A stretch of DNA of 8,542 nt from Pseudomonadota bacterium (GTDB lineage: Bacteria > Myxococcota_A > Polyangia > Polyangiales > Polyangiaceae): the NCBI GenBank assembly GCA_023460875.1, contig JAEWOQ010000077.1, forward strand, positions 1-8,542, written 5' to 3'. The notes below the pieces were generated by a model that saw only the letters and a list, made by a program, of their open reading frames with translations, was not told the DNA's origin and made no database searches. Both the position numbers and the translations under genes were made by a program. Below are positions 1 through 6,336 of this stretch, one piece after another; the stretch's first letter is position 1; every line of letters begins with the position of its first letter.

Positions 1-4
1 CTCC

Positions 5-715
5 ATGACCGAACCTCGCAGGATCCTCATCGTCGAAGACGACGACAGCATCGCCCTGGGCCTCAAGCTGAACCTCGAGGCGGAGGGCTACGTCGTCCAC
101 CTCGAGCCGGACGGACAGCGCGGGCTACGGGCAGTTCAAGGATTCGAGTTCGACCTGCTGATCCTGGACGTCATGCTGCCCAAGTTGAATGGCTTCGCCA
201 TGGTGCAGCAGCTGCGGCGGGAGGGCAGCGTCGTCCCGATCATCATGCTCAGCGCCCGGGGCGCCGAGCACGACAAGGTCCTCGGCCTCGAGCTCGGCGC
301 CGAAGACTACATCACCAAGCCCTTCGGGTTGGCCGAGCTGCTCGCGCGGGTGAAGGCTGTGCTGCGCCGCAGCGAAATCCAGCGCGCGCACCGCGCGGCG
401 GCGCGCCGAGACCGGGAGCGCGTGCTGGCAGGGAGCCTGGAGATCAACCCCGCCACCCGGGAGGTCTTGAAGGACGGCGTCCCGGTGGGGCTCACGGCGA
501 CGGAGTTCGACGTCTTGTGGTGCCTCGTGTCGGCGGAGGGACAGGTGCTTTCTCGCGAGCGAATCCTGGCGCAGGTCTGGGGTCCGGACCATCATGGGAC
601 CCTCCGCACCATCGACAACTTCCTCCTCCAGCTTCGTAACAAGCTGGACGACGACCCCGCCGCGCCGAAGCATTTGCTCACCGTACGGGGAGTCGGTTAC
701 CGTTTCGCCCGCTGA
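5..715 (+). CDS. OmpR/PhoB-family two-component response regulator
   Basis: This is a cytoplasmic transcription regulator of 236 residues, the usual length for the OmpR/PhoB class. The receiver domain spans about residues 5-120. It has the acidic pocket (E11, D12, D13), the phosphate-accepting D55 in LILDVMLP, the switch residue S83 and K105 in ITKPF. An Arg/Ala-rich linker (about 122-140) leads to a winged-helix DNA-binding domain (about 142-235) with the recognition-helix stretch RTIDNFLLQLRNKL and the terminal wing VRGVGYRF. All phosphorylation residues are intact, so it should be activated by a histidine kinase. No kinase lies in the window; one could sit upstream or elsewhere. The ATG at base 5 puts beta-strand 1 right after the start, as is normal, but only four bases precede it, so its ribosome site cannot be judged. 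Its stop overlaps the next gene's start. Target genes cannot be read from sequence. Confidence 0.95.
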   Translation: MTEPRRILIVEDDDSIALGLKLNLEAEGYVVHLEPDGQRGLRAVQGFEFDLLILDVMLPKLNGFAMVQQLRREGSVVPIIMLSARGAEHDKVLGLELGAEDYITKPFGLAELLARVKAVLRRSEIQRAHRAAARRDRERVLAGSLEINPATREVLKDGVPVGLTATEFDVLWCLVSAEGQVLSRERILAQVWGPDHHGTLRTIDNFLLQLRNKLDDDPAAPKHLLTVRGVGYRFAR

Positions 716-1182
716 TGGATCAGACCCTCCTCCGCTCCTATCTCGCCACGGTTTACGAGTTCCCCACGGAGTCCGGCGTCGTCCGGGCCTCCCTCGACGG
801 AGAAATCGTCAAGGACGAGAGCGCGTTGCCCCCGCTGCTGCGCACGCAGTTCGCCATCCTGACGGCCTACAACCCACGTTCGATGCTCCTGCCGCGGCGG
901 GTCAACGACGGCCGTCACCAGGTGATGCGCGACTTGTTGATCCTCGGCTGCTACCGGGTCGAGCAGTGCATCGGCTACGACGAAGAGCCCGACGGGGTCT
1001 GGCGCGAGCCAGCGTGGCTCGTCCACGGCATCGACAGGGATGAGAGCGTCTATTTCGGGCGCACGTTCAGGCAGAACACGGTCGTGTTCTGTCACGAGGG
1101 ACGCCCGGAGCTCATCGTCACCGATCCCACTTGTGACGAGGTGGGGCGCACGTTCACCGGGAACTGGCGCGTCCGTCACTGA
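715..1182 (+). CDS. DUF3293-like protein of unknown function
   Basis: This 155-residue soluble protein has no signal peptide or membrane segment. I recognise it as resembling the DUF3293 family, whose function is not established. The family-like features are FAILTAYNPRS (about 46-56), a following N64 in RRVNDGRHQVMRDLL, WREPAWLVHGI (96-106) and FRQNTVVF (118-125), in the expected order and spacing. The length fits a stand-alone family member. The A of its ATG is the last base of the upstream regulator's TGA, giving a TGATG junction. No Shine-Dalgarno sequence is visible inside the end of the regulator gene, so re-initiation by terminating ribosomes is the likely way it is translated. The coupling suggests it is made in fixed ratio with the regulator, but it has no kinase, receiver or DNA-binding motif. 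The family call is from memory of conserved motifs; a profile search would settle it. Confidence 0.8.
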   Translation: MDQTLLRSYLATVYEFPTESGVVRASLDGEIVKDESALPPLLRTQFAILTAYNPRSMLLPRRVNDGRHQVMRDLLILGCYRVEQCIGYDEEPDGVWREPAWLVHGIDRDESVYFGRTFRQNTVVFCHEGRPELIVTDPTCDEVGRTFTGNWRVRH

Positions 1183-1192
1183 CCTGCGGAGA

Positions 1193-1217
1193 GCGCTCAC
1201 GCGCTAGCCCGTGGCGC
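1193..1217 (+). terminator. Weak hairpin after the DUF3293-like gene
   Basis: Ten bases after the stop codon, GCGC-T-CAC (1193-1200) can pair with GTG-GCGC (1211-1217), leaving T1197 as a bulge; G1201 and C1210 can add one pair. There is no T-run after it, so it is at best a weak or Rho-assisted end for the regulator/DUF3293 transcript. In DNA this GC-rich, a hairpin of this size can occur by chance. Confidence 0.25.
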
Positions 1218-1222
1218 GCCCT

Positions 1223-1307
1223 CTCCGCGAACGAGCTCCGCGAACGAGCCCCGTGAACGAGCTCCGTGAACGAGCTCCGTGAACGAGCTCCGTAAACGAG
1301 CCCCGCG
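1223..1307. repeat. 13-bp tandem repeat, six copies plus a partial copy
   Basis: Six consecutive 13-base units start at 1223, 1236, 1249, 1262, 1275 and 1288, followed by a partial unit at 1301-1307. The consensus is CTCCGTGAACGAG. Units 1 and 2 are identical (CTCCGCGAACGAG), units 4 and 5 are identical to the consensus, unit 3 begins CCCC, and unit 6 has TAAA in place of TGAA. Unit junctions of the form GAG/CTC create SacI-type GAGCTC palindromes every 13 bases. The array lies wholly between genes, 40 bases after the DUF3293-like stop and about 130 bases before hflK. Because 13 is not a multiple of 3, it is not a coding repeat. There are no spacers of separate sequence, so it is not a CRISPR. 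Replication slippage is the likely origin. Whether it binds a protein or affects hflK expression is unknown. Confidence 0.95.
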
Positions 1308-1340
1308 CTCATACCGGTAATTCGACGTTCACGGTTTGCC

Positions 1341-1380
1341 CCGACCTGGAAGGCCCGATAAGTTCGGGCCGAGGGTTCGG
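1341..1380 (+). promoter_or_regulatory. Compound hairpin in the hflK leader region
   Basis: The core is a perfect 7-bp stem, GGCCCGA (1352-1358) with TCGGGCC (1364-1370), around the loop TAAGT. Outside a small internal loop a second stem can form: CCGA (1341-1344) with TCGG (1377-1380), then CC (1345-1346) with GG (1374-1375) and a bulged T1376. The structure ends 57 bases before the hflK start codon and is not followed by a T-run. It could be the end of the upstream transcript, a leader structure of hflKC, or an operator. The sequence alone does not choose between these. Confidence 0.4.
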
Positions 1381-1437
1381 CGTTCTCGATCGCGACCAGA
1401 GTGGACGTGATGTGTTGCCGGCCCGCGTAGCGAACCG

Positions 1438-2469
1438 ATGAGCAATCAATTTGGTGGTGGGCGCCCTCCCGACCTGGCGGACGTGATGGCGCAGGTCTCG
1501 GACAGCCTGGGCCGCAATTTTCGCAAGCTGGGCCCCGTCGTCCTGATCCTGTTCCTGCTGTTTCTAGCGGCGGTGGGCTTTTATCAGGTGGAGCCCGGTG
1601 AGGTCGGGGTCGTACGGACCTTGGGCAAGGAGACGGGCCGGACGGACCCCGGCTTGCACTTCAGGATCCCCCTCCTGCAGCGGGTCGACGTGGTGGACAT
1701 CTCGGAGGTCCGGCGCATCGAGGTCGGCTTCCGCGGCGATCAGGTGAAGGCCGCCGAAGCGCAGATGCTCACGGGCGACGAGAACATGGTCCAGGCGCAG
1801 ATGATCGTGCAGTACCGGGTCGCCGACCCGAGCAAGTATCTGTTTCGCCTGGCGCGGCCGGAAGACGCCCTGCGCGCCACCTCGGAGGTGGTGCTGCGCA
1901 GCGTGGTCGGGCGCATGACCATCGACGACGTGATCACGCGAGGCCGTGGTCAGGTGCAAACGGAGAGCCTCGAGGAGCTGCAACAACTCATGAACGTTTA
2001 CGACAGCGGCATCGAGGTCACGGAGGTCAAGCTCCAGTCCGTCGATCCTCCCGATCCGGTCAAGGACGCGTTCCACGACGTGGTGCGCGCTCGCGAGGAG
2101 AAGGAGAAGCTGATCAACCAAGCCCGCGGCTATCAGGAGGATCTGATCCCGCGTGCCCGCGGCGAGGCGCAGCAGATGTTGCGGAGCGCCGAGGCCTACA
2201 AGGAACAGCGCGTGCTCGAGGCCACCGGTGACGCCGAGCGCTTCAACGCGCTCTACGCGGAGTACAGGAAGGCCGAGAAGGTGACGCGCCGCCGGCTCCA
2301 CCTCGAGGCCATGGAGCGCGTCCTGGCGAAGGTCGACAACAAGACCATCATCGATCGACAGCTCTCGGGCTCCACCCTGCCGATCCTACCCCTCGGCAAC
2401 AAGCCCGCCGCGGTGCGCGCCGCCGCCGCCGCCGCGACCGTCGCGACGGAACAGGGGGCCGCACAATGA
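1438..2469 (+). CDS. hflK: HflK, SPFH-domain membrane protein modulating FtsH
   Basis: HflK pairs with HflC in a large inner-membrane complex that encloses and modulates the AAA protease FtsH. A short Gly-rich N-terminus (FGGGRPPDLADVM) precedes one membrane segment at about residues 32-49, predicting N-in topology with the rest outside the cytoplasm. The SPFH/band-7 domain follows (about 50-220) with the HflK hallmarks MLTGDENMV (110-118) and SVDPPDPVKDAF (201-212), then a charged helical coiled-coil region (about 215-300) and LPILPLGN near the end. At 343 residues it is shorter than Escherichia coli HflK (about 419). The tail is Ala-rich and encoded partly by (GCC)5. ATG 1438 is the only plausible start: an in-frame TGA lies at 1408-1410 with no other start between. 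No clear Shine-Dalgarno sequence precedes it. Neither hfq nor hflX is adjacent, unlike the enterobacterial operon. Confidence 0.95.
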   Translation: MSNQFGGGRPPDLADVMAQVSDSLGRNFRKLGPVVLILFLLFLAAVGFYQVEPGEVGVVRTLGKETGRTDPGLHFRIPLLQRVDVVDISEVRRIEVGFRGDQVKAAEAQMLTGDENMVQAQMIVQYRVADPSKYLFRLARPEDALRATSEVVLRSVVGRMTIDDVITRGRGQVQTESLEELQQLMNVYDSGIEVTEVKLQSVDPPDPVKDAFHDVVRAREEKEKLINQARGYQEDLIPRARGEAQQMLRSAEAYKEQRVLEATGDAERFNALYAEYRKAEKVTRRRLHLEAMERVLAKVDNKTIIDRQLSGSTLPILPLGNKPAAVRAAAAAATVATEQGAAQ

Positions 2470-3314
2470 ATCGTTCTCTTGCAACCGTCCTCGCCATCAT
2501 CGGGATCTGGCTCGCGTGGAGCTCCTTCTACATCGTGCAGGAGGGAGAGCAGGCGATCGTGACCCAGTTCGGCGAGTACCAGTACAGCGTGCGCGAGCCG
2601 GGCATCTACCCCAAGTGGCCCATCGCCAACGAAGTGCACCGCATGGAGCGGCGCATCCTCGGCACGGACTCTCCCCCCCAGGAGTACCTCACCCTCGACA
2701 AGAAGAAGCTGGTGGCCGACCCCGTCTCCCGCTGGCGCATCGTCGATCCGCTGCGGTACCACACGTCCGTGCGTGACGAGTCAGGCGCCAAGGCGCGCAT
2801 CAGCGACATCGTCAACAGCGAGCTGCGGCGCGAGATCGCCAACAACGACTTCGGCGACATCATCGGCACAGCGCGAGGACCGATGATGCAGCGGGTCGCG
2901 GAGGGAGCCCGGGGACGGGTCGCCGCCTTCGGCATCGATCTGGTCGACGTCCGCATCAAGCGAGCCGACCTCCCCCTGGAGGTGCAGGAGAGCGTCTTCG
3001 CCCGCATGCGCGCCGAGCGTGACCGCAGCGCCAAACGGTACCGCTCCGAAGGCCACGAAGAGGCCGCCAAGATCCGCGCGGAGACGGACAAGACGCGCGC
3101 CATCTTGCTGGCCGAGGCGTACCGAGACGCGCAGAGCCTGCGTGGTGACGGCGACGGCGAGAGCGCGCGGATCTACGCGGAGGCCTACGGGAAGGACCCC
3201 GATTTCTACGGCCTGACCCGCAGCCTGCAGGTGTACGAGGCCACGATCACGGAGAAGGACTCCCTGGTCCTGTCGACGGGCTCCGACCTGCTGCAGCACG
3301 TCGACTCCCCCTGA
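2466..3314 (+). CDS. hflC: HflC, SPFH-domain partner of HflK
   Basis: HflC is the second subunit of the HflKC complex around FtsH. The 282-residue protein begins with one membrane segment (about residues 6-23), then a band-7 domain starting YIVQEGEQAIVTQFGE. Family hallmarks are GIDLVDVRIKRADLP (156-170), SVFARMRAERDRSAKRYRSEG (176-196), the helical IRAETDKTRAILLAEAYRDAQ stretch (203-223), then GDGDGESARIYAEAYGKDPDFYGLTRSLQVYE. It is shorter than Escherichia coli HflC (about 334), but no hallmark is missing. The start overlaps the hflK stop in an ATGA, and AGGGGG at 2453-2458 lies seven bases ahead, a good ribosome site inside the hflK end. Coupled translation fits the 1:1 subunit requirement. 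The gene ends just before a strong hairpin and faces a gene on the other strand. FtsH itself is not in the window. Confidence 0.95.
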   Translation: MNRSLATVLAIIGIWLAWSSFYIVQEGEQAIVTQFGEYQYSVREPGIYPKWPIANEVHRMERRILGTDSPPQEYLTLDKKKLVADPVSRWRIVDPLRYHTSVRDESGAKARISDIVNSELRREIANNDFGDIIGTARGPMMQRVAEGARGRVAAFGIDLVDVRIKRADLPLEVQESVFARMRAERDRSAKRYRSEGHEEAAKIRAETDKTRAILLAEAYRDAQSLRGDGDGESARIYAEAYGKDPDFYGLTRSLQVYEATITEKDSLVLSTGSDLLQHVDSP

Positions 3315-3328
3315 CGGCGGCAGAGAGC

Positions 3329-3367
3329 GGCACCGAGCGGTTTGCCCGAGGCGAGCCGTTCGGTGCC
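3329..3367 (+). terminator. 39-nt hairpin ending the hflKC transcript
   Basis: GGCACCGAGCGG (3329-3340) pairs with CCGTTCGGTGCC (3356-3367), and pairing continues inward from 3341-3346 to 3350-3355, leaving the triloop CGA (3347-3349). In the hflC-strand RNA this makes 18 pairs, three of them G-U. Read from the other strand, those three become A-C mismatches, so the fold is stronger in hflKC RNA. It starts 14 bases after the hflC stop and ends one base before the stop codon of the convergent gene. There is no T-run on either side, so it may stop transcription only with Rho, or may protect the 3' end of the message. Confidence 0.6.
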
Positions 3368-5401
3368 CTAAGGGACAGCCGGGCTGCGGGGCAGGACGTT
3401 CACCAGGAGATCGAGGAGGACGGCCACGCTGCAGGCCTGAGCGGGGGACCCACGCCAGCGATGCGGCGGATCTCCGTCGGTGATCTGAGCCATCTGCCCG
3501 ACTACGATGCCGTCCTCGAGGGCGCTCTCCACGAGGCTGCGCAGGCGCTCGGGGGTCGCCGGGTCGTCGCCGTACACGAGCAGGCTCGCCCGCGCGTAGT
3601 ATCCGAGCAGGTACGGCCAGACCGGACCTTGATGGTAGGATGCTTGGCGCTCTGCGACGGTCCCTCCCACGTGACCGACGTAGGCGGGCTCGGTGGGTGA
3701 CAAGCTCCGCAGGCCGCGGGGGGTCAGCAGCTCCCGGTCGCAGCGCTCGAGCACGGCGCGACGTTGCCATGGCTCGAACAGCTCTGGATCGACCGCCAGC
3801 GCGATGAGCGCGTTGGGTCGGATCGACGGATCCGCCCAGGCGTCCCCCGTGTGGCGCGCGCCACTGACGCAGTCGAAGGGGTAGCTCGTCTGGTGACACC
3901 AGAAGCGATCCCGGAACTTCGCCCGCACCGCGTCCCGGCACGCCGTGGCGCGGCTCTCCAAGCCGGGCTCACCGGCGTCGCGCGCCCAGGCGCTCAGGGT
4001 GTCGCAGGCTCTCGCCCACAGCGCTTGCAGCTCGACGGCGAGTCCCTTGCGAGGGGTCACGAGCTCTGAGCTGGTGCCCGCGTCCATCCAGGTCAGCGCC
4101 CCCTCGCCGCCGTTCTCGAGGAAGCCCTCCGGGGTGATCCAGGCGAACTCGGAGCGGCCCTCCGTGAGCACCTCGAAGACCTCCCGGAGCGCCGGGAAGA
4201 TCCCGTCTCGCACGAAGGGATCTCCGGGGCCCGCCTGGATGGCCCAGTGCCGCGCAGCCTCGAACAACCAGAGGGTGGCGTCGAGGGCCGGTCCCGGATC
4301 CGCAGGGACGGGTGGCCGCAGCGCCGTCGTCGCCGGGCCGTAGGACAAGCGCTTCGGGAGCAGCCCTCCGGTGAGCTGACTACACAGGAAGCGCAGGCTG
4401 GAGCGGGCCTGCTCCAGCCTGCCACGGGCGAGGTGGATCCCCGGCAGCGCGAGGGCCACGTCCCGCGCCCAGACATCCAGCCACGGGTAACCGGCCACGA
4501 TGGCGCACTCGGGCTCCAAGACGAACTGGTCCGCGGCCACGCAGAGCGCGCGCGCCATCGGCTCCCACTCCTGCCCAGGGTCCTGGGCGAGCACGTGCTC
4601 CGCCGCGTCCATGACGAGCTCGGCTGGGGTGCGATCGGGGAGCTCACCGACGGCGATGACGAGATACTCCGTACGGCCTGGGAGGAGCTCCACCTCGAAG
4701 ATGCCGGGGCTCCACATGTCCTCCTGGAAATCTTCGTAGCGCCCACGATCCTCGAGGTATTCGAAGCGTCGCCACCAGTCCGGCGAGCCCATGAACACGC
4801 CGGAATGAAGAAATCGCACGCTCGGCAGCCGCAGCACCGGCTGGACGTCGACCTCGTTGGGGCGCAGCGTCACGGTCTGCAACATCGCGCCGTGCTCCCG
4901 CGTGAGCTCCTCCGAGAGCCGCAGGGGCATGAGCGGACGCAGCTTCAGGCGCGCGACGTCCTTGCCGGTCCAGGTGAACCCCAACACCACCGCGTTGTGC
5001 TCCCGCACCAGGCACAAGGTGCGCTCGAGAGCCCCGCGCCCCACCGCGAACACCCAGCGGGGCAGCGGATCCTGCGCGAAGGTCTCGAGGTGTCGGTAGC
5101 CGGGCGTGGGCGCGACGTTTGGGAACTGATGGGTGGAGAGGCGATAGGTGCGCCCCTCCGCCTCCACCGTCGTCTCCACGTGGCTGATGACGACGTGGCG
5201 CTCCAGAGAGCCGAGAGACGCCACCAGCAGGCCGTGATGACGCCGCGTGTGCATGAGCGCCACGGTGCTCATGGCGTAGGCGCCCGTGCCGTTGGTGTGC
5301 AGCCATTCCTGCTCTGCGCGCTCGAGGTCGCCGCCCACGTGCACCATGGGCCAAGGGCCGTCGGCGAGCCCGCGCCACGTGACCTTCTCCCGGGTCTTCA
5401 T
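3368..5401 (-). CDS. GH133-type glycogen debranching enzyme (amylo-alpha-1,6-glucosidase), possibly altered active site
   Basis: The 677-residue cytoplasmic protein matches the short bacterial/archaeal debranching enzyme family, which hydrolyses alpha-1,6 branch glucose in glycogen. The N-terminal domain (about 20-270) has EWLHTNGTGAYAMSTVALMHTRRHHGLLVA written over 32-61. The C-terminal (alpha/alpha)6-type catalytic domain (about 285-670) has AGYPWLDVWARD (303-314), DATLWLFEAA (374-383), LTWMDA (436-441), VTPRKGLAVELQALW, RPNALIAL, LLTPRGLRSL and SYHQGPVWPYLLG (588-600). Family members usually have WGRD where this has WARD, and SEIFDG where this has AQITDG (638-643), so a Glu thought to be catalytic appears as Gln. 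The start chosen, ATG 5401-5399, overlaps the aroE stop as ATGA. A start at 5494 would add 31 low-complexity residues read inside aroE. It is the last gene of the xseA-aroE unit. Activity cannot be assumed. Confidence 0.88.
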   Translation of the reverse strand: MKTREKVTWRGLADGPWPMVHVGGDLERAEQEWLHTNGTGAYAMSTVALMHTRRHHGLLVASLGSLERHVVISHVETTVEAEGRTYRLSTHQFPNVAPTPGYRHLETFAQDPLPRWVFAVGRGALERTLCLVREHNAVVLGFTWTGKDVARLKLRPLMPLRLSEELTREHGAMLQTVTLRPNEVDVQPVLRLPSVRFLHSGVFMGSPDWWRRFEYLEDRGRYEDFQEDMWSPGIFEVELLPGRTEYLVIAVGELPDRTPAELVMDAAEHVLAQDPGQEWEPMARALCVAADQFVLEPECAIVAGYPWLDVWARDVALALPGIHLARGRLEQARSSLRFLCSQLTGGLLPKRLSYGPATTALRPPVPADPGPALDATLWLFEAARHWAIQAGPGDPFVRDGIFPALREVFEVLTEGRSEFAWITPEGFLENGGEGALTWMDAGTSSELVTPRKGLAVELQALWARACDTLSAWARDAGEPGLESRATACRDAVRAKFRDRFWCHQTSYPFDCVSGARHTGDAWADPSIRPNALIALAVDPELFEPWQRRAVLERCDRELLTPRGLRSLSPTEPAYVGHVGGTVAERQASYHQGPVWPYLLGYYARASLLVYGDDPATPERLRSLVESALEDGIVVGQMAQITDGDPPHRWRGSPAQACSVAVLLDLLVNVLPRSPAVP

Positions 5402-6336
5402 CGGCCCTGGTCCCCCGGCTCCTCCGCGACGCGAGCAGCGAGGGCGAGCTCCGCAGCCTGTCGTAGAGGTGGGAGCGGCGGCAGCGTGCCCCACCAGATC
5501 TCCACGGCGAGCGCCGCCTGCCGCACGAGCATGCCGAGCCCGCCGCGAGCGAGGTGTCCGCTGTCCGAGGCCAGCCGGAGGAAGGGCGTCTGCTCCGGGT
5601 TGTAGACGAGATCATAAGCAGCCACCGGAGGTGACTGCTCCCAGGGGACGAGTCGGGCGATCGTCTCTCCGGGATCGGCGCCGTGCATCCCTGCGCTGGT
5701 CGCTTGCACGACGAGCCGAACCCCATCGAGCTGCTCCCGGGCGAGCTGGACGACGCTCCGCCCCTCCCCCTCCCGAGGCTCGGGCCACGGCAACAGCTCC
5801 GCTCCCAGCCGCCGCAGCTCCGCAGCCCGCGGCCACTCCGCGGGGTCCGCGCTCGCCCGGAACGCCCGCGCCGTCACCACGATCCGCTTGGCCCCCGCGA
5901 GGCGGCAGGCCATTACTGCCCCGAGGGCGGCTCCTCCGTTCCCCAAGACGCACGCGCCCGCCGCCTCCCCCCACCCGCCGAGCTCATCCACGAGCTCGGC
6001 GAGCTCCCGAGCAAGCCCGGGTGCGTCCGTGTTGTACGCGACGACGGCGCCGTCTCGCGCCCGGGCGAGGACGTTCGCCGCGCCCACCTCCCGCGCCGAT
6101 TCGTCGACGCGGTCCGCGACGGAGAGCGCGAGCCGCTTCCACGGGACCGTGACGTTGGCGCCTTGGACTTCATTGCGCCGCAGGCGCTCCACCTGCGCGA
6201 GGACGGCGGCCGCGTCGGGCGCGTCGAGGAGCTCGTACCGCCCCGCGCGACCGAGGGCGTCGTACGCCGCCTCGTGGATCGCCGGCGAGAGCGAGTGGGC
6301 CACGGGATGGCCAATGAGTAGAAAGCGCTCGCTCAT
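5398..6336 (-). CDS. aroE: Shikimate dehydrogenase (NADP+)
   Basis: AroE reduces 3-dehydroshikimate to shikimate with NADPH, the fourth step of the shikimate pathway to aromatic amino acids. The 312 residues show the substrate domain with HSLSP (14-18, the serines that hold the carboxylate), GANVTVPWK (59-67, ending in the catalytic Lys67), GAANVL (85-90) and NTDAPG (102-107, catalytic Asp104). The NADP-binding Rossmann loop is GNGGAALGA (132-140). Later motifs are VQATSAGMHG (210-219), YDLVYNPEQTPFL (241-253) and GGLGMLVRQAA (265-275), with Q273 in the usual substrate-contact position. The C-terminus extends about 25 residues past the normal end. ATG 6336-6334 overlaps the xseA stop as ATGA and has GGGGGA six bases upstream (6343-6348). 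A start at 6375 would add 13 residues inside xseA and is less likely. The last codon overlaps the debranching enzyme's start. Confidence 0.95.
   Translation of the reverse strand: MSERFLLIGHPVAHSLSPAIHEAAYDALGRAGRYELLDAPDAAAVLAQVERLRRNEVQGANVTVPWKRLALSVADRVDESAREVGAANVLARARDGAVVAYNTDAPGLARELAELVDELGGWGEAAGACVLGNGGAALGAVMACRLAGAKRIVVTARAFRASADPAEWPRAAELRRLGAELLPWPEPREGEGRSVVQLAREQLDGVRLVVQATSAGMHGADPGETIARLVPWEQSPPVAAYDLVYNPEQTPFLRLASDSGHLARGGLGMLVRQAALAVEIWWGTLPPLPPLRQAAELALAARVAEEPGDQGR

Noticed and set aside
1223..1307. CRISPR array
   Set aside because: Units are 13 bases and directly adjacent with no unique spacers, and no cas genes are present.
1336..1362. Sigma-70 or heat-shock promoter for hflK (TTGCCC with GATAAG, or CCCGATAA)
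   Set aside because: The hexamers match only four of six positions each with a 15-base spacer, and the heat-shock-like box lacks a matching upstream element; too weak to list.
2781..3941. Long open frame on the minus strand opposite hflC and into the debranching gene (386 codons)
   Set aside because: It crosses two well-supported genes, its Arg/Pro/Ala-rich translation resembles no protein, and long antisense frames are expected in GC-rich DNA.
5399..5494. Upstream start for the debranching enzyme at 5494
   Set aside because: It would add 31 Gly/Ala/Arg-rich residues read inside aroE; the start at 5401 gives an ATGA overlap like the neighbouring junction.
4247..5605. 452-codon plus-strand frame opposite the debranching enzyme and aroE
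   Set aside because: Low-complexity His/Arg/Pro-rich translation with no motif; both opposing genes have clear family motifs across the region.
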